Shown: positions 46,340 to 59,150 of the stretch, piece after piece
Numbering within the stretch: position 1 is the first letter of the stretch
How the letters are laid out: each line of letters begins with the position of its first letter
Origin: Dioscorea cayenensis subsp. rotundata
Taxonomy: Eukaryota > Streptophyta > Magnoliopsida > Dioscoreales > Dioscoreaceae
DNA length: 64,000 nucleotides
Assembly (NCBI RefSeq): GCF_009730915.1
Contig: NC_052472.1
Coordinates: forward strand, 1,302,001-1,366,000
Direction of reading: 5' to 3'
Notes under the pieces: generated by a model
Databases searched by the model: none
What the model saw: only the letters and a program-made list of their open reading frames with translations
What the model was told of the DNA's origin: nothing
Position numbers and translations under genes: made by a program

Positions 46340-49300
46340 TATATTATGAATTTATATAACTTATTCATGTATTATTTTAACTTCATGCACAATTTTGTTT
46401 TAATCATGCATTTAAGTAGTCTAATATTTTTCTATATGAATTATCATTCGTCTGTCATTTTTTATTATTTTATTAGTTCTTTTATTTAAAAGAGAATCAC
46501 ATGAGAAAAGAAGAATAATTCTAATTAAGCTTTTCAAAATTTTAAACTTTGAAAATTTTAACTTGTTTGAAGGAGAAGGTTAAAACTTAGAGAAACTATT
46601 AAAAAAAAATTTTAACGAAAAAAGTAAATTATTTGAGGTATTAGAGATGAGCAAAATTTTAAGTTATAACTATTAAGTATTTAAAAAATATGAACTTGTT
46701 TAAATATTATTAGTCTTACACTAAATTAGATAAATAATTTGATTGGCTTGGATTACTTTTTCTTACCAAAATGTTAGATATATTATGATAATTATTTTTG
46801 GTTTTTTCCAATGAAAATACATATGTACAAAATATTAAACTCAATTTGGGTAAAAATTTTAAAAGAATAAGTTTAATATTCTTTTCATGTTTAATAACTA
46901 TTTTTCCAAATATTTAATCATTTAAATTAATATAATTAATAATTAATTTTTAAAAAATTATTAATATTAATAAAAATACATCATTAACTAAAGTTTATAG
47001 AGTTTTAATCTTAGTTTTTTTTACTTACATTTAATCAAATCATCATTCAATCAACATATAAAAAGTCTTCACATTTAAACTAATTCAAACAAAACCCACA
47101 ATTATTATCCCAATAAAACAAATATAACACATTGGATTACCATTCCTATTTTTAAAAATACACTAAATTTAAAAATGTATAAAAACTTGATTTTTATGTT
47201 ATTTTTGCATGAACTATATTGAATAGTGTTTTTAATTGCAAAAATAGAATAAACTTTAAAACTATTATTTAGTAACAAATTTGTACTTATAAATTTTTAA
47301 TTAAAATGGAAGATATTGATTTATTTTCATTAACTATATTATCTCAATATAGTTTGGCTAGAAAAAATGGTAAAAAATAATAAAATTAATTAATCTATAT
47401 AAATATGGTTTATTTTTTTTATTGGTTTACTAGCTCATGTTATCCAACTACATTATAGTTCTATATAATCGAATTTATTTGTTTTTGTATTATCACATAT
47501 GTATCACTTTGGTCATCTTACACTTATTTCATAAGAAAGAGCATTTCCTCTTGACAAATGAAGAAAATTTTTAAGATTGTTTAAGTTTGAAATAATTAAC
47601 TAATTTTAATGAAATGATTTACTTTATAAAGCTCATTTATAAAACATGAGATTATTTTCAGATATAAAGATAATAAATTGTTGTTATATGCAAAAATATA
47701 AATATTTATAGCAAAACCTCTTTGCATTATTTAAATAGTTTAATAAATAATGCTTGTAATCTCAATAACAATTTATATTTCATAAACCTCTTAATTTTAA
47801 AACTATATATATATATATATATAGCGAAAGTCCTAAATTTCATCACAATAAATATGTATTTTTCACACTTTAATTATTTAAGTTAGTGTGCTTTCTTCCT
47901 ATAAATAATAACTCAAAAGGTCTCTTTTTAATAAATATTAATTATGATCTATGGAAGATATTTTAAAAAACAATTTATACATAAACTTCATTTTTTTTTT
48001 CAGCCAATTGTTTTGAGCTATTATAGATAATTAAAATTTTTAATTAATATATATGAATAAAACTTAAAAATTTATCAATGGCAATCAATTAATGTAACTG
48101 GCTTATAAGTTCAATTAAACAAATTAAAATATCTTCAATGAATTCATGAACCCATGCAAAACAATAAAATTGATAAAAGTGAATGGAGTTTAAATCGAAG
48201 TATATTATTTCCCATAATATTATTCAATTTTATATATTGTTAAAATTTTTATATATTCTCTTAATAAAAAACCTCTAAATTATGTATAAATTATTACAAA
48301 AGTTGAAGACGGTGCCCAAAAATTTTTTAAAAAAATGAACTCCTAAATTATGTATAAATTATTGCAAAAGTAGAAGCTATGGTATAATAAAATGTTTTTT
48401 TACATTAGCCTTTAATTTTTGCTTGAAAAAATATAAAATTTGAATTAAATAACATTAATAAAATAAATATTTAAAAATTTTTCTGATAACAAATAACTTA
48501 ATTAATTGAATATTGAGGTGTAATTAAATGTCCTTCTCATTTATAAATTGAATAATAAAATCTTTAATTGAGAATTATAGTTTATAAGTTTTAGATAATT
48601 TAATAATTCATTTGATATACTGTGTATTTTATTTGGACAAAAGATAGTTTAATTACTTAAGTAAAAATTTATATATTTTAAATTATAGCTTTGTTTAGCA
48701 CGGAGCTCAACATGAATCTTAAATATATTCGAAGAAAAATACAGTTTAAATTAAAAAAAAAAATGTAACTATTGTACTCAACTTCAAAAGAATAATACAC
48801 TTTTTTTCCCATCAATATTTCCAATCAGATTTGAAATTGTAAATTGATATAATCAAATATATTTTTTATTTTATTTTTTAAAACGAATTATTAGTTATGA
48901 AAGTCTTTACTGAAATTTATCTTAATATTTTTGATTTACACTTAATCAAAACAGTCAACAAATGTATGCATGATATTTATAAAATATAAGATACTGATTA
49001 TTTTTATTAACTATATTATCAATTTAGTTTGGTTAAAGAGCTTGTATCATTAATCAAATTATTATAAAAGAAAATATATTTATTTATTGGTTTATTAGTT
49101 CAGCCATTCCACTTTGCTTAATGTACATTTTATTCATACAAATTTCATACTGACGAAGCCCATGCCTTCAAAGACTCGTCATACACTTCATTTGTTTTGT
49201 ATTTTCTCCTATATCATTTTAGTTATCTTGTAATTATTTATTTATTTATTTATAAATGCGCATTACTTTTTTGGAAAAGAGAAAATTACTATGCTTGAAA

Positions 49301-50670
49301 TTTCTAAATGGAATTAATTTATTATAATAGATAATTTTATTATATAAAATATTTGACTTTTTCTTTTATTAAAGAGAATAATAGATATGAGAGATAACTA
49401 AAAATGTTGAAATATAAAATATAAATGTGCTTAGTAAACTCTCTTTACGTCCAGTTCACCATCACTAAAGGATAATCAAACCTAACAGTGATGTTGTTTT
49501 GACGAAGATCTTATTTTTGTAGAAATAAGTAGTTTTAATATTTAAATAATAAAATTTTCTCCAGTTATAGAATTACATTAAGCATCCATAGATTCGAGTG
49601 TAAACTTTCTCCTTAATTTGATCATTATATACAATTATGTGAGATTAGAATTTTATATTATTATAATACCCACGTAATAGAGTAGTTAGTACTTTATTTT
49701 TCTTTCTATTTAAGGTCTGTTTGTCTGGTATTTATCATAAAAAGTGAAAATACAAAGAATAAAGTATGATGTTCAACAACAAAAGCATCACTAGATAAAT
49801 ATAGTGCTCTGTTGGGGTATGCTACCCTAGCCAGGTATATATATATATATATATATATATAGTTCTCTTTGTTTTATAATAGTTAAAAAAGGTTTTTTAA
49901 AAAATTAAAAAGGATCCATCTGATTTGCAATTGATAGTAACACTGTTTAATTTTGGCAAATGTAAATAACAGTATCCAACAATAAAGCATCACTAGATAA
50001 ATATTAAAATCCAAATTATTAATGAAAACTAATAGTTCTATTTGTATAAACAACAGTATTTTACAATAGATTTATTGCTCCAATATGTGTTATAAAGATC
50101 CTATATTTTATTTTTACTTGATTTGTTACATAGTGGCACGAGTATAATATAATGGGGCATAATTTTTCTCTTACTTTTTCTACCATGTATTTTAAGAAAA
50201 ATTTACGGAAATTCTCATAACTTTTATGTTTATAATATGCATGCTTATACTGTATCATTACAATAAATAAATAAATAAAATCTAAAATTTTTATCATGCT
50301 TTTAATTTATATCTTACGCTTTTCTCCTTGAATTCTCACACAAATGTCATTTTTAAAACAAAGTTGGGCATAATTGTAACTATTTATAAATTTGAAAAAA
50401 CCTACCTTATTTTAATGAAATGGTTTATTATATAAAACTCAATACTTTTTTAAAAATAAGATAATACATTTGAGACATTAGAGATAACCAAATAAATATT
50501 GGTGTATGAAATTAAGGTTATGAAAAGGACATCTCAAAAATGGTATCATCAATTAATTTACAGTGTTAATAATAATAATAATGTAACTTTGTTTATATCA
50601 TGTTAAAATAATTGGAGTAATTATCAAAAAACACAAGAAGAAATATTGTAAGAGATATAGAGTTGGATGC

Positions 50671-50877
50671 ATGCCATTCAATCGGAGAGCTGTTTTTAAA
50701 GGAAAAAGATATAATTTCATAGTTTTTTATTATTCTCATATTAATGGGCAAAGGGAGCTTATCAACTTTATACTAGAAATATTTTTTAAATATCTCTCTT
50801 GCTACCAACAAAAGAATTGGAGCAAGTGGTTCGCATCAGCAAAATATTCATACAATAGTAGTTCATTAATTTATTGA
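50671..50877 (+). pseudogene. Ty3/gypsy integrase fragment
   Basis: The frame reads through the second half of a retroviral-type integrase core: INGQRELIN (normally DGQTE.VN), then LEIFFKYLSCYQQKNWSKW and SAKYSYNSS (normally WAEYxYN). It then hits a stop. About 50 residues are recognisable. The catalytic Asp region upstream and the C-terminal domain downstream are absent, so it is a relic. Neighbouring DNA is ordinary AT-rich repeat. Confidence 0.65.
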
Positions 50878-51605
50878 AATCTCCTTAATATAATTTGTTT
50901 TGAGGTTTATTTATATTCAATATTGGAAAATATACCAAAGAGATGGTGCTTAATATTGTAGAATAGTAGAGATATTAAAAATAATAATAAAATAATATTT
51001 ATAATCTATCATATTTGATGAAGATAACTTATAGAATATATATATATATATATATATATATTTGGAAAAACACAAAACCATTGTGCTTATTTTACATTAA
51101 AAAAAAAATTATTTTTGATGTTTTGTTAGAAATTAAGTATTTACTATATAAAAAAAAACCATAGTCAAACTCATGTAATAAATTAATAAATTATTATTTC
51201 TAATATCAAGCAAGCCACATGTTCTACATTTTAATACAGTTATATAAATAATTAATTAATATAAAAATTACCATAATATAAAAGAGTGGATATGATAAAA
51301 TCATGACTATATGTGTGAATGTTGAAGATGGTGAGAATAGAATTTTATCATAAAGAACTTGTGCAATTAGAATAAAAAGGATGAGATAAAATATACTTTT
51401 TTTTAAAAAAAAAAGGTTATATATATATATATATATATATTGCGTTTTGTGGGTGGGTATACACCAGAAAAAAATAAATAAATGAAAAATTAAAACTAAA
51501 ATTTTGTCATGCATTTAATTTCGCTTATGTTTTTCCTTTGAAGTCTCAGATATATATTGTTTTATTTATTTTGGTAATATTTCATGTAAAAGGCGTACTA
51601 CTCTC

Positions 51606-51608
<3 letters not shown>

Positions 51609-51652
<44 letters not shown>
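51609..51652. repeat. (TA)n microsatellite
   Basis: About 22 uninterrupted AT dinucleotides between TCTTAA and TTTTTATTATTTT, within a repeat unit. Confidence 0.95.
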
Positions 51653-51657
<5 letters not shown>

Positions 51658-52469
51658 TATTATTTTAATGAAATGGTTTCTTTATAAAGAATTCTTGGCA
51701 ACCAGATGATGAATTATTTTATATTTTTTATAAGACAATAAATTATTTCAGATATTAGAGATAACCAAAATATTAAAATGCAAAAATACACATAACTAGC
51801 AAACCTTTTACATGGATTAAACAATATAACATAAATATAAATTTAAATATTATTATTAATTAGATGGATTTATATTAATATTTATATTTCAATTAACTGT
51901 GTTCCATATATAGCTTTATCTCTGTTAATTTTAAAGATATTCAATGCACTCCATAATGAGTGAGAATCAAATATCGATTTTTTTTATATAACAAAAACAA
52001 TGAAAAATACATTAGTGCTACTGTTGCTGTTAATCAAGAAGGTGCAAGTATTTGCACTACTACAACAACTGCACATTACTATGATAAAAGGATGTGTGTT
52101 TCTTTGAGCTCCACCAAGAGAAGATATTATATACAATCAAAGGTTTACGGTCACATACTAATACTATAGTGCATTTTGGGTAAACTACATCCGACCATGC
52201 AATATTTATAGATAAATAATAATCAATGACAATACTTTGATTTAGATAGTGACCCTAATGATATATCATATATGTGTTTAGAATTGAAAGCGGAGGCCTC
52301 CTACAAGTGATTCTTGAAAGACAAGAGACTTCATCTAAGCAGAATTCTTACTCAAGGTCTTCTTCTACTTCTTTCATCCCCTCTTTTTTAATATAAATGC
52401 ATAATTGAGACGTAAATAAAGTAAATAAAGTGGGTGGGTGTGTGGTGGTTTTTTCAAATTATTAAAAAA

Positions 52470-52880
52470 AAAGCTATTGAGGGTATGCCGGCAAGGTGTA
52501 TACGTATACATATATAATTTCCTAAATTTATAATACTTAAAGGGATTTTATAAAACTTAAAAGGGTTTTTTACTTGCATACCCTGTAAAATAATGAATTT
52601 GTTTAAATACCTTCATAAAAATGATATTTGTTTGTATACCCCTACAAATCAATTATATTTACTTATATGCCCCTATGGTTAAGTTGACTCTTAATGGTGT
52701 TAAATCAATGGATGGAATATGGGTAAATTACCAAAATAGATTTGTTTATATACCCCTCTAAATTTTTTTTCTTCTTATTTTATAGACATTACTCATGTCA
52801 TTCAACAAATGACCATTATGGGTTTATTAATATACCCATCAAATTTTTTTATTATATTTTATAGGCTTTCAATTATTTAA
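52470..52880. mobile_element. Mutator-like terminal region or transposon end fragment
   Basis: A short motif of the form GTATACCCCTA / TATGCCCCTA / ATACCTTCA recurs about every 30-60 bp (52575, 52615, 52655, 52670, 52750, 52830) together with TTTGTTTATAT and GGTAAATTACC. Such stacked, loosely repeated subterminal motifs are common in long terminal inverted repeats of Mutator-like elements. No matching opposite end was identified in the window, so it may be a truncated element lying against the larger one at 53 kb. Confidence 0.35.
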
Positions 52881-54059
52881 ATTATGGATAACCAATGTAA
52901 TTTTTTATATAGGCTTTAATTATTTTTAAAAATTATTAAAAATCATGAATTTTTGAGAAAATTCATATTTTTAAGGTTTTTACAAACATCTCTAAAAAAT
53001 TTTACATAATCACATGCTCTTTACAAACACAATATAAAAATAGGTAAAAATTAGTGGAAATTGCCAAAAAAACCCTCTAAGTTTGTAAAATTGCCAAAAA
53101 CACACCGAGTTAGTTTTGCAATCCCTAAAAACCCCCTCCTTTTTAAACTCTATGTTTTTCAAACCCCCAAAAGATCTAACGGATGTAAGCGGAGTGAGTT
53201 TCAAATTTTATGAGACGAAAATGCCCTTGCACTTGGGAGTACGTGGGTATACGACCATCTCGCCGGTTGAGAGGAAGTGGGGTGGGTTTCGTGAGAGTAA
53301 CCCCAAGAGGCAATTTATTGGGCCGTTTACTGCTTTTTCTCAACTCGCGTCTTGAACTTTTCCATTTCGAAGTTGTCTCCAGTTGTCTCTCACGTCTGAA
53401 GCCTACATAATTCGACTTTGCCGCTTTCCACGGTATCTCAGAGGAGAAGTCCCCCAGCCAACTAGTTGGCATTTTCATCGGTTCGCAATCTAAGGTATTG
53501 AGTATGGTTTTTATGTTAACTCGTTCATTACAAAAGAAAGATTTTTCGGTTTTTGTTTTGTGCTCCCTGTTTTTGTTGGAAGATATCGTAGTCTGCAGGG
53601 GATTTCTACCGTTTTGAGGGTTTTGTTAGTTTGCGGGGAGATTTCTGCGCTAGGGTTTTTGTTTTTGTTTTGCATTTTTCGTATGTATACACTATCGAAA
53701 TAGTTTTTCGATTGTTATGATTTATGTAATATTTATAACGCATACTTTCCCATCGTCTGACATGGTTGCGCTCTAGAATGAGGCTTCACGCTTTAAGAAA
53801 TGAGATATTCTGCTTAAAAATTTGTTTGTCTCTGTTTAAGTATTACGGTCTCTGCTTTCATAAAACCTGGGTCTCTGCTTAACATTTGATATCTCCGTTT
53901 AATAACCGAGAGGTTGCATGCATTTAAAACCTTATATTTACGCTTAAACTTTTGCATCATCTGCGTGATCGGTGTGTTGTTATTCGTCGCTGAGCTTGTG
54001 ATTATGGCGGTCAACCTAGTTAATGGCGATGCTATTTGGACGACGGTGAGTAGGACCTT

Positions 54060-54830
54060 AGTCAGATTGAAAGATAACATGCCCCTCGACACCGGGAGAT
54101 TATTCGAAGGGACGCGTTTGCGGTGTTCATTTGAGCTGGAAGCTATATACTAAGAGGGCCCTTCTTGATTCTCTTTTTGCAAAGGTACGATGGTCGCACC
54201 AATAAATTCGAGGATCGGGAAAAGCTGCCGAGTTTCGAGACCTCGAAGATGTGGCCCTCGTTCTTGAGTCGCGATTGCGATAGCGACGGTACTGCTTCGA
54301 AGAAGAAAACCCGGTCGTTCGAAGAGGAGGTATCTATCAAAAACCCACGAGAGACACGAGAGACTCCATCAAGAGCGTTCTCGTGCAACTTGTTCGATAG
54401 AGGGAGAAGAAGATAATTTTGTCAAACTCCCGATGGTGTACTTCGTGGCATGCGATCCTCTTCCCAAAATACATCATGCTACGGTTCCGAATTGGATGCG
54501 TTAATTATGTCGGGATGATCTACCGTACCATGGGGCGATATGCACGTGGGCGCAGCGACGGCACAGTGGCTTATGGAGGATATTCCACTAGCGGTGGCTG
54601 AGTCGCAGAGATAGATCTTGCGCGGGAAGAGGACCAACACGAGTTACATTAAGGGTTGCTCGGTCGCCGCTTAACGTCACGGTTTCACGAGTGCGCCGGA
54701 GCGGGAAGAAAGTCCGTTTCGGCGAGATCCTAAGGATCTTTGTGCTACGGTGAAAGTACTCACGGAAGCAAGCGACGGTAGAAACCAAACTTGTCATAGC
54801 TCGATGGAAAAGAGGTAATAAATCATGGAC
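54060..54830 (+). pseudogene. DUF1985 and plant-mobile-domain-like part of the Mutator element
   Basis: Across shifting plus-strand frames the reading suggests RLFEGT and ELEAIYYEGP (54100-54160), typical of DUF1985, where an ETCFGH-type motif precedes LPPI.F.G. After a basic/acidic linker come ATVPNWMR (54480-54505), YRTMGRYARG (54520-54550) and GAGKKVRFGEI-like sequence (54690-54735), resembling the mobile-domain part of such elements. At least five frame changes are needed, so this is a relic. It is presumably the upstream part of the gene that ends in the Ulp1 domain. Confidence 0.5.
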
Positions 54831-55040
54831 AATGTTTAACATAAGTATTTAATGTTTAAACATATTATTTAGTGTTTAACTTTAGTATTTACCGTTTAAA
54901 AACTTATTCATACTGGGTTTAAATATTTTTGTTCTCCGTTTAAATATATTCTATAACGTTTAAATATATAAACACTCGTTTAAATATAGTTTTTATAGTT
55001 TAAAATGAATCGATTTACCTGAAATTGTTTGGTTTACATA
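54830..55040 (+). repeat. GTTTAA-motif tract (example) in Mutator element non-coding DNA
   Basis: Within about 200 bp, GTTTAA or a one-base variant occurs about a dozen times, typically as TnGTTTAAATATnnT, with spacings of roughly 15-30 bp. Further tracts of the same kind lie at about 53800-53955, 56310-56500, 57420-57570, 58235-58390, 59205-59550 and 60570-60670. They separate the coding blocks and look like introns or spacers of the two element genes. Confidence 0.7.
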
Positions 55041-55079
55041 TGTTAGTTTCCGAGTTGGTTCTGTGGTAACGCTAAAGAA

Positions 55080-56175
55080 GAAATATTTATTAGGGGACAA
55101 CCGAGCGGATGGATGCTATCGCTCCGGAACCACTTGTCGTCGGGCGGGATGAGAGGCGCCTCTATCGTCTGGCCGCTCGGCTGGATTCTCCTACTTCCGA
55201 GCCCCACCACGCGCGCACGCATTCCTCGACACGGGAGAAGCCCTCCCCACCCCCGGCGTGACTAACAACAACTACCACGACAGCAGCGGTCCCGATTGCG
55301 CGGCGCAGCGCGGCGACATTAGGGCGAAGATGTCACCGCAACTCTTACGCAGCGTGCTAGATATTGATGATCGAGTTTCCTCGCTTGTCACTCGTGTTGA
55401 GGCACCTCGAAAGGACGTTCACAACCGACTGCCATCCCTCCAAAGAACTGAAACACACGAGGACGAGCAGAGGCGTCGGAATTTGGCGAGCAGCGAGCAT
55501 CGTCGGGAAGGTCGTTTCAAGGCGGCCACATTCGAAGAGACTTGCGAAAAAGAGGAGAACAATATCGCCTCTGTCTCCACTCGGCTGACGATGAAACAAT
55601 AACAACATCATGGCGGTCGATCGTCATCTCGAAGTCTGTCGCCGATTGATGACTAACACGGCTATGACGGTGGAGGACATCATAGATGATGTGGCCATTG
55701 CTGCAGTTGAGAAGAGTCGATTAACTCTCTTCTTAATGAATCGATGGACCCGGTGTAGCCGTACGAGATGCGACGATCAAAGATGGACACAATCACTACG
55801 GATCAAGAACAAGCTAGAGGGTTGTGTCTCCCAATGATCTTGTTATCGTAGCACTGTTGAGAAGATGCGTTGAATACATTGCCGTGGCCGTGGTCGACGA
55901 TACTGCGCATCGAGCGAGGGCACGATCCACCACAACTAGAACCATGTAAGGATGTATGCGGTTGATGTTGTCGCCCGCCCGTCCCGCGATCGAGCCGGAC
56001 ACAATCCCACAACAAGAACAACCATGTAAGTGATGTGCGCGGTTGATGTTGTCGCGCGTCGTCCCCTCGCATCGAAGGAAGATCTTTCGCTCTGGTCTCG
56101 AACATCGCTGAAGGTGCGAAACGATGCTTCCATGAAGACCCTCTCGATCGAGCAACGAGAGAGATGATCAAGACT
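55080..56175 (+). pseudogene. low-complexity charged linker region of the Mutator element gene
   Basis: The frame at 55258-55602 gives a hydrophilic, helix-prone stretch (DIDDRVSSLVTRVEAPRK, then Glu/Arg-rich) of the kind that links the N-terminal and protease parts in these element proteins. From 55610 to 56170 further broken frames continue the same texture. The GTTGATGTTGTCGC motif is repeated near 55962 and 56043 within two related blocks of about 80 bp. No catalytic motif is present. Confidence 0.4.
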
Positions 56176-56489
56176 AATCAACAATGGGACCAGACGGCTC
56201 GAAAAGTTTTTATTCCAAAAAAAAAAAATGGGTTTGTCTGTCTCATCTTAACAAATACGAGCAGGAGTTGATGAGGATCTTCCTCAACTGCTCTATGGAC
56301 GGGTAAGTCTAAAGTTTTTATGATAGTGTTTAAAAGTTTTTATTATAGTGTTTAATCGATTTTGTAATAGTGTTTAATGTCTTTATGTTATCATTTAATT
56401 TGTCTACTTAACGTTTAATTATATATAATATCATTTAACAATTGATAATATCATTTAAATATTTACAATATGGTCTTATTATATCAGTT

Positions 56490-57256
56490 ATCGTTTAACC
56501 TCAGAGACGATCAAGTGTGGAAGAATGATCGTCATCAACACCACACGGACAAATTATACATCGCGCTGAGGGGAAGGAGATGGTCACGGATGATGTGATG
56601 GACGCTTTTCAGTATGCATAATATAAAAAGTCACGAGCAAAGAGCCATATCCTTACAAGAAGCGCGACTCCATCACCGGGACCGCTTAGCTGCTTATGTC
56701 AAAGCAGGACGACGCACATAAAACAATTATGGCTATGGTCGGGGATCGTCATGTGAACACGCATGCAAGTTCAAATTGTCATCCTCCCGATAATCATGAA
56801 TGACCACTTCCATGTCGTCGTTATTGACTAATGATAAACAAGAATACGAGGCATTATTCTTCATGTCAGGGTACGATAAAGACGCGTTGGACATGGTAAG
56901 TTCTTTAATTATGTCCCGATTAATAGTGTTTTGGTATTTAATCGATATTCTAATCTCAACTTCCATATCTCGACAGTGAATCTATTCGACAATTGTGTCG
57001 ATATGGAGTTCACGAGTCGGCGACGGCAAAGTACCCACTGCACGACATGGAAACCGCGACGCCAAAAACAAAGGGAAGCTTCGATTGCGCCGGCCTACGT
57101 CATGCGGTTTATCGAGCAATTACTTTGGGGTGAGAAGTTACGGCTCACTGCAGACGTGAGCGTTCCTTACCTCAGATTAAGGTATGTTACCCGCATACTT
57201 AAGGAGGGGAGGGCAGCCGGCGTCCATGAGAAAGGGGGGTCGTCACAAGCGGGTTA
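56490..57256 (+). pseudogene. Ulp1-like cysteine protease domain (peptidase C48 type), broken
   Basis: Pieces of the domain are readable across frames. A pre-domain LYIALRGKEMVTDD lies at about 56548-56600. The catalytic His region, IIMNDHFHVVVID, is at about 56790-56830. The acidic region YPLHDMETATP is at about 57030-57065, and the Cys region GSFDC at 57074-57088 (Cys codon 57086-57088). A one-base frame change follows before YVMRFIEQLLWGEKLRL. The C-terminus VPYLRLRYVTRILKEGR runs to 57256. Ulp1 proteases cleave SUMO or ubiquitin-like tags; in Mutator-type elements their role is not established. His and Cys codons survive, but the frame is broken in several places, including a stop near 56845. 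Confidence 0.65.
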
Positions 57257-57639
57257 AATTTTGTTTTTGAAGAACATGTCTTGTATATCTCAATGTCAAT
57301 TTTGTTTTCGAATGTAAACCTGGACATTCAATTCATTGTTTTGGTTTCGGAAGAACATGACTTGTATATCTCAATGTAAATTTTGATTGTTTTCAATTGT
57401 AAAACAGGTTAAATTCCATTCAGTTTCATTTCATTGTTTAATTTACGTTGTAATTGTGTACATTTCCGTTTCATTGTTTAAATATACCATATATCGTTTA
57501 AACATCAGCTTTGAAATATTTCAAATTACGATGTATCCGCTTTAAAAATAACATCGTCTGCTTTAAATAAATGCATTCATTGTAAAGAGTAAGAGTTTAT
57601 TTATGGAAAGTTGATCATCAATACACAATGTTTCCTTGT

Positions 57640-59150
57640 CATCGCTCGAGCTTTATTTTGCGAATGCCTAGTCGGCGATAGCTTTCATCTGCAAGATCTA
57701 CGATTGTGACCGGATCCATGGCGGCGTCGCAATATAACTCGCGGACATCAAAACGCTTCGCGACTCGATCCTCTTTTTCGTCTAGGCCGCCCCGAGTGCC
57801 TTCGTCATAGGCGGTCGCGAACGAAGCTCACGATTTCCGCTCAAAAGGCTCGTCATCATCGGGTATGGGAATATAGCTTCCTTATATACGCAGCTTGTAA
57901 TTGTCGACGGTGAAGTAGCCGCTAATCAAATCGATGGACGTTGGTGTCTACTGCAGATTATTGCGGCTAGCAGCGTGTTTGCAAGGGATACCATAAACTG
58001 CTACCTTCGACGCTGAACAAGTTATGATGGTGAGATCTACTGAGTTGTCGCTTTTGACGCCGATCACTGTAACGATCATCGACACAACGACTCAACACCT
58101 AAGATTTCGCTATCCTCAACAATGGATCTCTACCTTCGAATGTACTGTCCGGGCATAAGTAGGTCTCCCATTTATCTCGCTTGCTCACGCCTGATTACAT
58201 AACATGCGCATCAATCTCTGAACCCCGCAAATAAGGTTAAACAAAGATAGTGATGGTTAAATATCTGTAAACATGTTTAAACATTATTGTAAATATTTAA
58301 AACGAAAGGATTAATATTTAAAAGTCGACAAGTGTAATTAAACAAAGATTGAGAATGTTTAAAGGGTAACACTAAATGTTAAGTGTAAATCAACATTCGC
58401 AGACCTTCATGGAGTCGACCATTTTCGGCCACCAAGAAATGACGAGCTTCCTGATCCAAGCATTGAACGACTCTCACGACGCTTTGAATACATCTCACCC
58501 CAACGATCACCTACGAAGCGATAATTCGACCAACGTGCCATATCCAATTTATTAATCAACCAGATGATGAGCTTCGGTGATGTGGTCTCAGCTCATTCAC
58601 GGTATCATCGAAATCTTTAGCCGTGGATGCCCACGCAATGCGGAAGCTTATAGGCAGACCAGACTCCTCCTCAATGTCTTCCCAAGTCTCGACATAGGCT
58701 TTCATAAAATTGAGCTCCAAATGTCGAAGATGTGATGCATGTGGCTAAGAAGGGAAGACTCGTGCATTAAGCGCTCACAAGGCCCTCGACTCGTCTCGAC
58801 ACGAAGGTAATTATCTCATGATAATCTCCTTCCTCGTATAAAAACATCGCCTAACTCTAGATATAGAACCAAGTCCAATTGGCATCGGTCTCGTTGTCGA
58901 CTCATACCAAGACGACGTGGAAAAACCATTGTTTCCATCTTTCCGTGGCACCCAAAAGAGTGTACCCCGATATTTTCCAAGGAGGTGGGTACCATCGAGA
59001 AAGCAGTAAGACGCCCTGCAAGCCCTCTTTGAATCCCACAATACACGCCACGAAAGAAAAAGAATGCACGCTTACGATCACCGCCTCTTTCCACGCATCG
59101 CAACGACTGCTCGGGATTGTCTCTACCCACTTTATCCACATACCAGCAAT
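57640..59150 (-). pseudogene. MURA-type transposase with SWIM zinc finger, broken
   Basis: Read on the minus strand, the order is as in Mutator transposases. ACIVGFKEGLQGVLLL precedes the first catalytic Asp in LDGTHLLGKYRGTL (Asp codon about 58997-58999). Then come KDGNNGF, EEGDYHEIITFVS (about 58790-58830, where the second Asp motif SDRS appears damaged), and RWGEMYSKRRESFNAWIRKL (about 58450-58520). The SWIM finger VYGIPCKHAA follows at about 57965-58000, with a C-terminal basic stretch after it. The reading frame changes at least six times. The gene converges on the Ulp1 gene, with about 380 bp between their ends. Confidence 0.7.

Larger units (their letters stand above)
43050..48640. repeat. 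segmental duplication, long copy (partner 33756-36635)
   Basis: It is colinear with the short copy: TATAATATGCCACACAAGTTG (43059), AAATAACTCAAGCTTAATAATA (44220), ATTTCAATCAATGAAGCTTCACATG (44271), ATTCTCCTTCCC (45487), ATAATGTGGTTATTGTTAGAAG (45900), TTAATCTATATAAATATGGTTTA (47390), and AAGTGAATGGAGTTTAAATCG (48178). Extra sequence relative to the short copy lies at about 43360-44190, 44447-45105 and 46170-47340. No gene is seen inside it. TA and TATAT microsatellites occur at 43271-43320, 46309-46334 and 47805-47822. Confidence 0.75.
48640..52200. repeat. AT-rich region with several decayed repeat units
   Basis: Copies of the ATTATTTCAGATATTAGAGATAACC signature lie near 49370, 50460 and 51735. 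Matching CATGCATTTAATTT...TTCTC blocks lie upstream of each, near 49190, 50295 and 51510. TA microsatellites occur at 49836-49861, 51037-51060, 51418-51440 and 51609-51652. The only coding trace is the gypsy integrase fragment near 50.7 kb. Frames at 50061-50297, 51224-51514 and 51960-52169 lie in repeats and are not supported as genes. Confidence 0.55.

Noticed and set aside
52000..52107. 35-codon frame beginning like a signal peptide (MKNTLVLLLLL)
   Set aside because: No TATA box, convincing splice donor or second exon was found, and it lies in repeat-unit DNA; a chance frame is more likely.
53176..53478. Overlapping frames on both strands at the Mutator left arm
   Set aside because: They are open by GC-richer composition only; no domain or start context is visible.
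55803..56184. Overlapping minus-strand frames in the Mutator element
   Set aside because: They are antisense to the linker region of the plus-strand element gene and carry no recognisable motif.
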